Below are positions 13,572 through 20,681 of a stretch of DNA of 21,128 nucleotides, one piece after another. The stretch spans positions 1 to 21,128 of the forward strand of contig CAKRGX010000023.1 in NCBI GenBank assembly GCA_934338065.1, given 5' to 3'. This DNA comes from an uncultured Eubacterium sp. Lineage in GTDB: Bacteria > Bacillota > Clostridia > Lachnospirales > Lachnospiraceae. Below the pieces are notes generated by a model. It was not told the origin of the DNA and did no database searches. It saw only the letters and a program-made list of their open reading frames with translations. How positions within the stretch are numbered: the stretch's first letter is position 1; each line of letters starts with the position of its first letter. Both the position numbers and the translations under genes were made by a program.

Positions 13572-15929
13572 GTGAAGAGACAATTAAGAAATATCGTTGT
13601 TTCTGCCGTTGCATTTTCTATGGTTGTTTCTGCCATTGCAACACCTGATGCTAAGGCTGCAAGTAAGCCAAAACTGAGTGTTAAGAGTGTTTCTGTAAAG
13701 GTAGGAAGTACAAAGAAAGTTACGGTAAAAGGAGTTAAGGCTAAGAAGATTAAAAAGACAACTTGGTCTGTCAAGAGTGCAAAGATTGCTACTCTCTCCA
13801 AGAAGAAAAAGAATAGTGTAACGATTAAAGGAAAGAAGGCTGGAAGAACAAAGCTGACAGCTAAGATTAAGGTTGGTAAGAAAGTTTACAAAAAGACAGT
13901 AACAGTTAAAGTAAATTCTTCTAAGAAGAACGGACCGGAGCAGAATGTCGGAGCAGCAACACCAACGGCAGCAACAACCGCTACGGCAACTGCAAAGAGC
14001 ACAGCGTCTGCAACACCAATGGCAACAGCGGAAACATCTGCAACACCAGAGGCAAGCAGCGCACCTACACTTCGTCCGTTGGATCAAAGTTATAAAACAG
14101 TTAAAGCACCAACAGCTTTGAGTGTAGATTCTATGCCTACGCCAATGCCTGCACCGGCTATTGATCCTGCTACTGCCGTTGTATATGATGAGAATTTTGA
14201 AAAGCTTGAAGTGGGAACTAAGAAGAGTGCATGCGATTTGTCAGAAGAGTGTCCGGATGGTATCAGTAGATTCATTATGCGTACAACAGATTATAAAGAC
14301 GATTACTTGGAAGTAATTGATGCAAAAGATGTACCTGAGTCGACAAATAGTGCGTATAAACCTCGTACAGGAAAAGTGCTGAAGTGTTCTCGTGGCTCTG
14401 ATTCCAAAGATTGGCAGGGACCGATGATTAACTTGAAGGGACAGTTGGAAGCAGGTGCGACCTATAATGTTAAATTATGGGCATATAGTCCGACATCTTC
14501 TTTGAACTTTAATGAGCAGGTAAAACCAACTGAGTTTACTGATGAGACATATGCGTACATGCCAGATCGTCTGACAGAGACCCGTTGGTTGTGTAAGGGA
14601 GTATGGAAAGAGTTCAATGCTAACATTACGGTACCAGATGACATGTATTTCTATGGATTTTATCTGCAGAGTGATGATGGATCCAAGGGTGAAATCTATG
14701 TGGATGATGTTAAGATTACAAAAGTCGCTGCAACAAGCAGTGATAAAAACATTGCAAGTCTGAAAGATACGTATTCAGATGTATTTCCTATCATTGCGAC
14801 AGGAACAGGTTCGGATGCGCTTTTAGGGGATAAAGGTATTGAATTTATCAAAGCTCAGTATAATGCGGTAACTCCTGGTAATGAAATGAAGCCGGAATCT
14901 ATTATGGGCAAAAAAGAAATGACAGAGATTACAATTGACAAGGCAAAAGAAAAAGGCTTCTACATTCCAGAGGGATTTGCAGAGGATGCTGAAAACCAGA
15001 ATAAAAACGGTGAAGTGGTGTTGCCTGATCTTGATTTCACATTGATTGACAAGATTATCGAGAGATGTCATGAGCAGAACTTGAAACTTCGTGGACATAC
15101 TCTTGCATGGCATGCGCAGATGCCTACTTATTTCTTCCAGAAAGCATGGAGAACAACTGCGAATAAGAGGTACAACACAACAAAAGAAAACATGGATCGA
15201 CGTCTTCAGTACTTTGTAAAATCTACTTTGGGGCATGTTGTAAAGAAGGATCTTGAGCTCGCAGGTGGAGACAAGAGCAAGTGTGTATTGTATGCTTATG
15301 ATGCAGTGAATGAATACTTACATAGTAGTGGCGCACAGGGAACATATTTCCATACTATTTACAACACAGTAGACAAGTCAACAGATTCTGGTGTAACTCT
15401 TCGTCCAAGTTTTGTAAAAGATGTATTTAAATGGGCTCATGAAGTTTTAGTTGAGAATGGTGTTCAAGATCAAGTAAAACTGTTCTATAATGACTTTAAC
15501 ACTTATCTTATTCCGGAAGATGTTGTGCATTTGATTGATTTCATCAATGAAGATGGTCAGGTTTGTGATGGTGTTGGTATGCAGTCCCACCTGACTGTTG
15601 GTGATGATGCTCATAGTGCAGATAAATATGCACAGACATTAGAGTGCTTCCATAAGAATATGCCTAAGATGGAAATTCAGGTAACTGAGCTGGATGCCGG
15701 TATGGCTGGTAAGACAGCTCAGGAACAGGCGGTTTACTATGATCAGATCATGGGTTCACTTCTTCAGTGTAAGAAAAATGGTGGTAACATCACAGCTATT
15801 ACAATATGGAGTTTGTATGATGGTGTTTCATGGAGAGCTAAAAATGAACCATGTCTGTTCAATGGTCTGTTTGCTCCGAAACCTTCATTCTTTGCAGTTA
15901 TCGGTGCTAAAGAGCGTTATTGGAAATAA
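13572..15929 (+). CDS. Secreted endo-1,4-beta-xylanase, GH10, with lysine-rich Ig-like and CBM22-like modules
   Basis: This 785-residue enzyme cleaves internal beta-1,4 bonds in xylan outside the cell. Residues 1-30 are a signal peptide (cleavage near DAKAA). Residues 32-119 are the lysine-rich Ig-like module (31 Lys of 88, no acidic residue). Residues 127-200 are a Thr/Ala/Pro linker. Residues about 203-385 form a CBM22/CBM4_9-like jelly roll ending in GEIYVDDVKI. The GH10 barrel spans about 395-783, with NEMKPES (437-443), GHTLAWH (508-514), acid/base Glu581 in YDAVNEY, and nucleophile Glu706 in QVTELDAG. TIWSLYDGVSW (744-754) and the C-terminal NGLFAPKPSF are also typical. The catalytic set is complete. 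The GTG start follows AAAGGAGG. It has no SLH, LPXTG or dockerin. A strong terminator follows. Confidence 0.96.
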   Translation: MKRQLRNIVVSAVAFSMVVSAIATPDAKAASKPKLSVKSVSVKVGSTKKVTVKGVKAKKIKKTTWSVKSAKIATLSKKKKNSVTIKGKKAGRTKLTAKIKVGKKVYKKTVTVKVNSSKKNGPEQNVGAATPTAATTATATAKSTASATPMATAETSATPEASSAPTLRPLDQSYKTVKAPTALSVDSMPTPMPAPAIDPATAVVYDENFEKLEVGTKKSACDLSEECPDGISRFIMRTTDYKDDYLEVIDAKDVPESTNSAYKPRTGKVLKCSRGSDSKDWQGPMINLKGQLEAGATYNVKLWAYSPTSSLNFNEQVKPTEFTDETYAYMPDRLTETRWLCKGVWKEFNANITVPDDMYFYGFYLQSDDGSKGEIYVDDVKITKVAATSSDKNIASLKDTYSDVFPIIATGTGSDALLGDKGIEFIKAQYNAVTPGNEMKPESIMGKKEMTEITIDKAKEKGFYIPEGFAEDAENQNKNGEVVLPDLDFTLIDKIIERCHEQNLKLRGHTLAWHAQMPTYFFQKAWRTTANKRYNTTKENMDRRLQYFVKSTLGHVVKKDLELAGGDKSKCVLYAYDAVNEYLHSSGAQGTYFHTIYNTVDKSTDSGVTLRPSFVKDVFKWAHEVLVENGVQDQVKLFYNDFNTYLIPEDVVHLIDFINEDGQVCDGVGMQSHLTVGDDAHSADKYAQTLECFHKNMPKMEIQVTELDAGMAGKTAQEQAVYYDQIMGSLLQCKKNGGNITAITIWSLYDGVSWRAKNEPCLFNGLFAPKPSFFAVIGAKERYWK

Positions 15930-15957
15930 TCCATATTATAAACAATGAGAACTATTA

Positions 15958-16010
15958 GAAAACTGTTTTAGGGCGAGCTTATACTGCTTGCCCGGCAGTT
16001 TTCTTTTTTT
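15958..16010 (+). terminator. Strong two-part terminator after the xylanase gene
   Basis: An outer stem GAAAACTG/CAGTTTTC (15958-15965 with 15996-16003) encloses an inner stem GGGCGAGC/GCTTGCCC (15971-15978 with 15986-15993) and is followed by seven T bases (16004-16010). It ends only 18 bases before the next start codon. Confidence 0.9.
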
Positions 16011-16028
16011 AAGAAAGGGGAATAATCT

Positions 16029-17135
16029 GTGAAACTGATACATTGTGCGGATTTGCATCTGGACTCGGTTTTGACAACACATTTGACAAAAGAAAAAGCA
16101 AAAGAACGTAAGGCGGAGCTGCTTCAGACCTTTCTTCGAATGGTTGATTACGCGGTGGAAAATGAAGTTGAGGCTATTTTGATCGCTGGCGATCTGTTCG
16201 ACAAGAAAAATATTTCGGCGACAGCCCGTAATGCAGTCAAACATGCGATTCAGGAAAATAATCAGATAACTTTTTTTTATCTGCAGGGCAATCATGACGT
16301 AAACTTCTTTTTGCGCAGTGAAGAGAAAAGACCGGAGAATCTAAAGTGCTTTGGAGAAGAGTGGTCTAGCTATATTCTGGGAGAGGACGGTAAAAAGCTA
16401 GTGGTGTCGGGACTGGAGTTATCGAGGAATAATGCCGGATATGCAGGTCATTCCTTGTCGCTGAATCTGGAAAATTTTAATATTGTCATGCTGCATGGTC
16501 AGGATTCCCAGTATGAAGTTAAAGATAAAACAGAAGTTATTCCGCTGGAACTTTTTAAAAACAAAGGGATAGACTATCTGGCTCTTGGTCATATTCATAG
16601 CTATAAGATGGAACCATTGGATGGTAGAGGAAATTATTGTTACTCCGGATGTCTTGAGGGACGTGGATTTGATGAGTGTGGGAAACATGGCTTTGTCTTG
16701 CTTGATATTAATCTTAATTCAGGAGAGTATACGACACAATTTATTCCATTTGCTTTTAGAAATTTATATGCCGTGCCAGTAGATATTAGTGGATGCATGA
16801 ACACATTGGAAATTGAGGAGAAAATCAAGAAAAAGCTGCATGATGGGGGATATGAAAAAAGTTCACTTATTAAGGTAGTGTTAGAGGGAGAAGTTGATGT
16901 TGAGTGTGAAAAGAATACCGATTATCTTGCTGACTGGCTAAAAAATGAATATTATTATCTGCAGGTGAGAGATAATTCGCATGTTCGGATTGATTATGAT
17001 GCCTATGTTTATGATGAATCGTTGAAAGGAGAATTTGTAAGGACTGTTCGAGGTATAGAGGAAATGCCGGAGGAAGATAAAGGCGCGATTATTAGATTTG
17101 GAATTCAAGCTTTGACCGGGGAGGATATTGTATGA
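16029..17135 (+). CDS. SbcD/YhaO-like DNA exonuclease (metallophosphoesterase)
   Basis: This 368-residue protein is the nuclease subunit of an Mre11/Rad50-type pair that processes DNA ends and hairpins. All metal-site motifs are present: CADLHLD (Asp8, His10), AGDLFD (Asp55), GNHD (Asn88-His89), LHGQ (His156) and GHIH (His188, His190). The C-terminal part (about 240-368) is the capping region and has no strong motif. It starts at GTG after AAAGGGG. Its stop overlaps the ATG of the SbcC/YhaN-like gene by four bases, which supports one complex. The xylanase terminator lies just upstream, so expression depends on readthrough or on a promoter inside that terminator. Confidence 0.9.
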   Translation: MKLIHCADLHLDSVLTTHLTKEKAKERKAELLQTFLRMVDYAVENEVEAILIAGDLFDKKNISATARNAVKHAIQENNQITFFYLQGNHDVNFFLRSEEKRPENLKCFGEEWSSYILGEDGKKLVVSGLELSRNNAGYAGHSLSLNLENFNIVMLHGQDSQYEVKDKTEVIPLELFKNKGIDYLALGHIHSYKMEPLDGRGNYCYSGCLEGRGFDECGKHGFVLLDINLNSGEYTTQFIPFAFRNLYAVPVDISGCMNTLEIEEKIKKKLHDGGYEKSSLIKVVLEGEVDVECEKNTDYLADWLKNEYYYLQVRDNSHVRIDYDAYVYDESLKGEFVRTVRGIEEMPEEDKGAIIRFGIQALTGEDIV

Positions 17136-19762
17136 AACTGATAAGTGCAAAAATAGAAAATTTTGGGAAATTAAGTGACATTAAAATAGATTTTTCGGAT
17201 TCGTGTCAGGTGTTTTGCCATGAGAATGGCTGGGGAAAAAGTACGCTGGCAGCTTTTTTGTGTGTTATGTTCTATGGATTTTCGGGAGAAAAGAAGAGGG
17301 ATGATCTGGCAAATGAAAGGAAACGCTTTGAACCGTGGCAAAAGGGAGTATACGGTGGAACAGTAACTTTTTTTGCTGGGGAGAAAAAATACGTATTGAC
17401 AAGAATTTTTGGAAAAAAAGAGGCACAGGATGAATTTAGTCTTCGCTTTGCTGACACCAATTTGGAAAGCAGTGATTTTAGTTCAAATATAGGGGAAGAA
17501 TTATTTCGACTGGACCGGGAGTCCTTTCAACGATCTATATTTCTGTCTCAGCATGATTGTGAAACGTATGCGACTGATGCTATAAATGCCAAAATGGGAA
17601 ATTTGGGAAATCATACAGATGATGTCGATCATTTTGCATCTGCTATTTCCCGATTAAAAGATATCACCAATGGGATGCGCCCGAATCATAAAAAAGGCTC
17701 TCTCAAACAAATGAAAGAGCAAATGGGGAATTTTGAAAATCAAATAAGAAATGAAAAGATATTGGCTGGGAGAATGGAAGAAACGGAAAACCTTCGGACG
17801 GAACAGCAGGTGAAGTGCGAGAGCCTGAAAGAACGTATTTGCAAATTGGAAAGAAAGCAGCGGAAATTATCAGGAGAACTTGATCTGAAAACAGTGCGTA
17901 CAGAATATAGAACACTTTGCGATGCGTGTACAGAAGAAAAAAGGATGAAGGATGAGTTGGCACAGTGCTTTGCTGATGCCGAAAGTATTCCTGATATCGA
18001 GGAGATTTCTGATTGGCAGGAACAGGAGAAAATGTGCCGCGAATTAAGGGGGTATGTAAGGGAAAATACGCTGTCAGAACAAGAGGAACAAAAATATGAG
18101 GAGACACTGGCCCGATGGGGCGGTGAGTGTCTGGCTGAAGACCAGATCAATCAAATGGAAAGGGCTTATCGGGAATTGATGGAACTGCGTAAACAAATTA
18201 CTCCTTATAAGCTTACAGAGGAAGAAGAACAGGCTGTGATTTCTTTGGAAAAGAAGTATCGTGGAAATGTTCCAGATACTGAACAGGGAAAGGCGCTGCT
18301 GGTTGAATTTGATAAGGCTTACTATAAAGATGAGGGGCTGGCAGAGAAAAAAATGGCATTAGAAACATTAGAATGTGTTGCTGAAAATAAAACACCGTTT
18401 TTTTTGCTGTGTCTGCTTGGAGCTGCCTGTGTTTGCGCAGGTGCGGTTCTTTTGATCTGGCAAAAGGTTCTAGGGATGTGTGCTATGCTTTTTGGGGTGG
18501 TTGTTTTTATTTGTTCTGTTTTCATAAAAAACAGATCAGTCCAAACCAAACTTCAACAGGATAAAATTCTTGATCTTAAAGAGCAGATAAGAGAGGACTA
18601 TGAATGGATAACAGCGACGGTGACTCGTGTAAATGACTTTCTGGGAGTGGGAGAAGAAACATTTACAATGAATGAGTTGAGAGAAGAATTGGAATGTGTG
18701 GTCAATGATGCAGAAAGGTATCAAAGAATAATGGAAAAGCGATGTGACCAGTCAGTTCAAATGAAACAAAAGCGTGCAGAACAGCTTGGGCAGGTGCTGG
18801 GGGAGTTCCTGCGGGAATACAGGGGGACTGCGGAAAAAGAAGATTGGGCATTGCAATTGGCGGAACTCCGGACATTAAATGGAACGATGCAGCAGTGGAA
18901 AAAGAAAAAACAGGATCGTATCCGGGCAAGCGAAGCACTTCGTGAACAAGAAACAGGAGTGCGTGAATTCCTACGCTCAATGGGATGTGATGAGGAAGAG
19001 GATAGGGAAGATGCCTTAAGAACGTTGTACATGAATACGAGAGATTATCAAGGGGCGGCTATACGGTATGAAAAGGCGTTGAAGAGAAAACATGAATTTG
19101 AAGAAAAACATGATATGGACAAAATAGTAAATGGCGCTAATGCTGGTGACGGAGAGAAAGAGTCGATCAGCAATCTGACAGAGGAGATTCGTGAGGCAAG
19201 AGACCGTCAGAAACAAACAGAAGAGAGTATTCGCGGGTATCAGGAACGGCTTCTGGAAGATCAGGAACGGTGGGATGCTATTCAGGAAGTAAAAGTGGAA
19301 CTTCAGGAAATGCAGGAAAAATATACGGAAGGTCTGCATAAGTATGAACTGCTTTGCAAAACAATGGAATTGCTGCAGGAAGCAAAAGATAATTTGATAG
19401 CAAGGTATCTTGAACCGGTGAAAAAAGGGTTTGATAAGTATTATCATATGGTTATGCAGGAACATGCGGATAAATTCCGGTTTGATGCCGGAGTAAAACT
19501 TACTGTTACGGAAGATGGGTGGCAGCGTGACACAAAATTTCTTAGTGAGGGATGCCGGGATCTTATTGGAATATGCACCAGACTTGCGTTGGTTGATGCT
19601 ATGTATCAGGGGGAAAAACCGTTTTTGATTTTGGATGATCCGTTTGCGGATCTGGATGAGAAGACAACAGAAGGGGCACTGGCGCTTTTGAAACGGGTGA
19701 GCGAACAGTATCAGGTGGTGTATTTTACGTGTCATGACAGCAGGGTTCCTTCACTCGCCTAA
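17132..19762 (+). CDS. SbcC/YhaN-like SMC-type ATPase
   Basis: This 876-residue ATPase partners the upstream nuclease. The P-loop HENGWGKST (30-38) lacks the first Gly of the classical Walker A but keeps GKST. Long charged coiled coils (about 180-400 and 480-780) flank a pair of hydrophobic segments near 420-443 and 447-466, as in YhaN-type proteins that may contact the membrane. The signature LSEGCRDL (about 800) and Walker B FLILDDPFADLD (about 829-840) complete the ABC-type head, and YFTCHDSR is the usual C-terminal strand and His. The last residues (VPSLA) and the stop come from an anomalous GC-rich segment at 19748-19804, so the original C-terminus may have been replaced. It overlaps the nuclease gene by four bases. 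Confidence 0.88.
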   Translation: MKLISAKIENFGKLSDIKIDFSDSCQVFCHENGWGKSTLAAFLCVMFYGFSGEKKRDDLANERKRFEPWQKGVYGGTVTFFAGEKKYVLTRIFGKKEAQDEFSLRFADTNLESSDFSSNIGEELFRLDRESFQRSIFLSQHDCETYATDAINAKMGNLGNHTDDVDHFASAISRLKDITNGMRPNHKKGSLKQMKEQMGNFENQIRNEKILAGRMEETENLRTEQQVKCESLKERICKLERKQRKLSGELDLKTVRTEYRTLCDACTEEKRMKDELAQCFADAESIPDIEEISDWQEQEKMCRELRGYVRENTLSEQEEQKYEETLARWGGECLAEDQINQMERAYRELMELRKQITPYKLTEEEEQAVISLEKKYRGNVPDTEQGKALLVEFDKAYYKDEGLAEKKMALETLECVAENKTPFFLLCLLGAACVCAGAVLLIWQKVLGMCAMLFGVVVFICSVFIKNRSVQTKLQQDKILDLKEQIREDYEWITATVTRVNDFLGVGEETFTMNELREELECVVNDAERYQRIMEKRCDQSVQMKQKRAEQLGQVLGEFLREYRGTAEKEDWALQLAELRTLNGTMQQWKKKKQDRIRASEALREQETGVREFLRSMGCDEEEDREDALRTLYMNTRDYQGAAIRYEKALKRKHEFEEKHDMDKIVNGANAGDGEKESISNLTEEIREARDRQKQTEESIRGYQERLLEDQERWDAIQEVKVELQEMQEKYTEGLHKYELLCKTMELLQEAKDNLIARYLEPVKKGFDKYYHMVMQEHADKFRFDAGVKLTVTEDGWQRDTKFLSEGCRDLIGICTRLALVDAMYQGEKPFLILDDPFADLDEKTTEGALALLKRVSEQYQVVYFTCHDSRVPSLA

Positions 19763-19804
19763 CGGCTCGGTCACGGGCTGACGCTCTGTGACTCCGCACA
19801 GATA
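19748..19804 (+). repeat. GC-rich hairpin-forming segment, REP/MITE-like candidate
   Basis: This stretch is clearly richer in G and C than its surroundings and interrupts the end of the YhaN-like gene. It contains GGTCAC (19769-19774) pairing with GTGACT (19788-19793). It resembles a short dispersed palindromic element, but with only one copy in the window this is inference. Confidence 0.35.
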
Positions 19805-20068
19805 AAGCTTCAAAAGAAGGATAATCGAAAGAAGCTGAAAGCGGTGGAGCGGTGCCTTGAGAGGGATGGAAGTCTGGCAGAGGCTGAACTGGAACTACGG
19901 ATGCCTGTTGGAGATATGGAGTATTTTGCTGGGATTAAACTGTTTAACAAGGTAATTGACAGAATTGGAGTTGATATGGATCAGCAGAAGCGGTATGAAG
20001 TGTTTGACCATATTTATGAGGCTGGCATGCGAGAGAAGAAGGTCGAGCGAAATAGGAATAGCCGATAG
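19763..20068 (+). pseudogene. Orphan in-frame reading frame after the YhaN-like stop, probable gene remnant
   Basis: After the YhaN-like stop TAA (19760-19762) the same frame stays open for about 101 codons. The C-terminal 75 residues, from a possible GTG at 19844 (no convincing ribosome site), look like real protein: acidic and helical, with GDMEYFAGIKLFNKVIDRIG and FDHIYEAGM. I do not recognise the family. The first 14 or so codons are the GC-rich anomalous segment. It could be the 3' end of a gene whose start was deleted, a readthrough extension, or a small gene starting at 19844. A terminator (20081-20117) follows. Confidence 0.4.
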
Positions 20069-20080
20069 GGATAATGATTT

Positions 20081-20117
20081 AGGTGCTATGGTAGATGCTA
20101 TAGCACCTGAATTATTT
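20081..20117 (+). terminator. Intrinsic terminator
   Basis: AGGTGCTAT (20081-20089) pairs perfectly with ATAGCACCT (20100-20108) around a 10-base loop, followed by GAATTATTTT. It would end the nuclease/ATPase transcript. Confidence 0.75.
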
Positions 20118-20186
20118 TGAGGAATAGTTTAAAAATTCACTTCACGGTGGAATAGTTATTTTTTTATGCTATTGATTAAGAAACAA

Positions 20187-20202
20187 TCGCAAGAATTTGC
20201 GA
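20187..20202. promoter_or_regulatory. Palindrome upstream of the VOC pseudogene promoter
   Basis: TCGCAA and TTGCGA form a perfect 6-bp inverted repeat around GAAT, seven bases before the -35 candidate at 20210. It has the size of a dimeric repressor site. Apart from this, the promoter and a direct repeat of GGAATAGTT (near 20121 and 20146), I see nothing in 20118-20306. Confidence 0.3.
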
Positions 20203-20209
20203 GAATTTA

Positions 20210-20238
20210 TTGGAAAAGAATGTGTGTTGTGGTATGCT
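20210..20238 (+). promoter_or_regulatory. Promoter candidate before the VOC pseudogene
   Basis: TTGGAA (20210-20215) and TATGCT (20233-20238) are 17 bases apart. A second -10-like TATAAT lies at 20268-20273 but has no matching -35 box. Confidence 0.4.
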
Positions 20239-20306
20239 AGAAGAGGTGGAGTTTATTGATGAATTGATATAATGAACGAAGAACATTTGACACTGCGGAG
20301 GTAATT

Positions 20307-20570
20307 ATGGTACTTGGAACAATGTATATTTTTGTGAGTGATATGGAAAAGTCTATGAGATTCTATAGAGATACAGGTAATCCGAAGAATAATATTGTTG
20401 TTTTTAATTTTTAGGTTGAGGATTTAAAGAAAGAATATGAACGTTTAAAGGCAATTAACATCGGAGAAGTTTCAGAACTAATGTATGTCAATGTGCATAT
20501 GCCTTATTGGTATTTTAATATTGTTGATCCGGACGGAAATGTATTGGAAATAACAGGTGAATATGAATAG
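20307..20570 (+). pseudogene. Broken VOC (glyoxalase/bleomycin-resistance) family gene
   Basis: The frame starts LGTMYIFVSDMEKSMRFYRD, the N-terminal strand and helix of a VOC-family protein. It jumps to GNPKNNIVVFNF, meets TAG at 20412-20414, then continues in frame as VEDLKKEYERLKAINIG and ends in WYFNIVDPDGNVLEITGEYE, the family's C-terminal half. Intact relatives are about 130-145 residues; this has 87 codons including the stop. An internal deletion of roughly 50 codons has therefore occurred. At the TAG position relatives usually have Trp (FWVEDL), so TGG to TAG is the likely change. The GGAG ribosome site upstream of 20307 is still present. Confidence 0.82.
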
Positions 20571-20618
20571 TGTAAATGATATGAAATGTTGGTAGAAAAG
20601 TGATTGGAGGGAAGCGAA

Positions 20619-20681
20619 ATGTTCAGATTAGGAATTATTGAAGAAAGCAAGGTGCAGAAACAAATTTTGGAGAATATATGA
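20619..20681 (+). CDS. 20-codon ORF overlapping the kinase start
   Basis: A good ribosome site (TTGGAGG) precedes ATG at 20619; the peptide is MFRLGIIEESKVQKQILENI. Its stop overlaps the kinase ATG as ATGA (20678-20681). It could be a coupling leader peptide. It could also be the 5' remnant of a longer gene, since MFxLGIIEES-type starts occur in small hypothetical proteins as far as I recall. I cannot tell which. Confidence 0.4.
   Translation: MFRLGIIEESKVQKQILENI

Noticed and set aside
5998..15929. Cellulosome components or sortase/SLH anchored enzymes
   Set aside because: I found no dockerin or cohesin repeats, LPXTG tail, SLH repeats or lipobox in any of the four secreted proteins.
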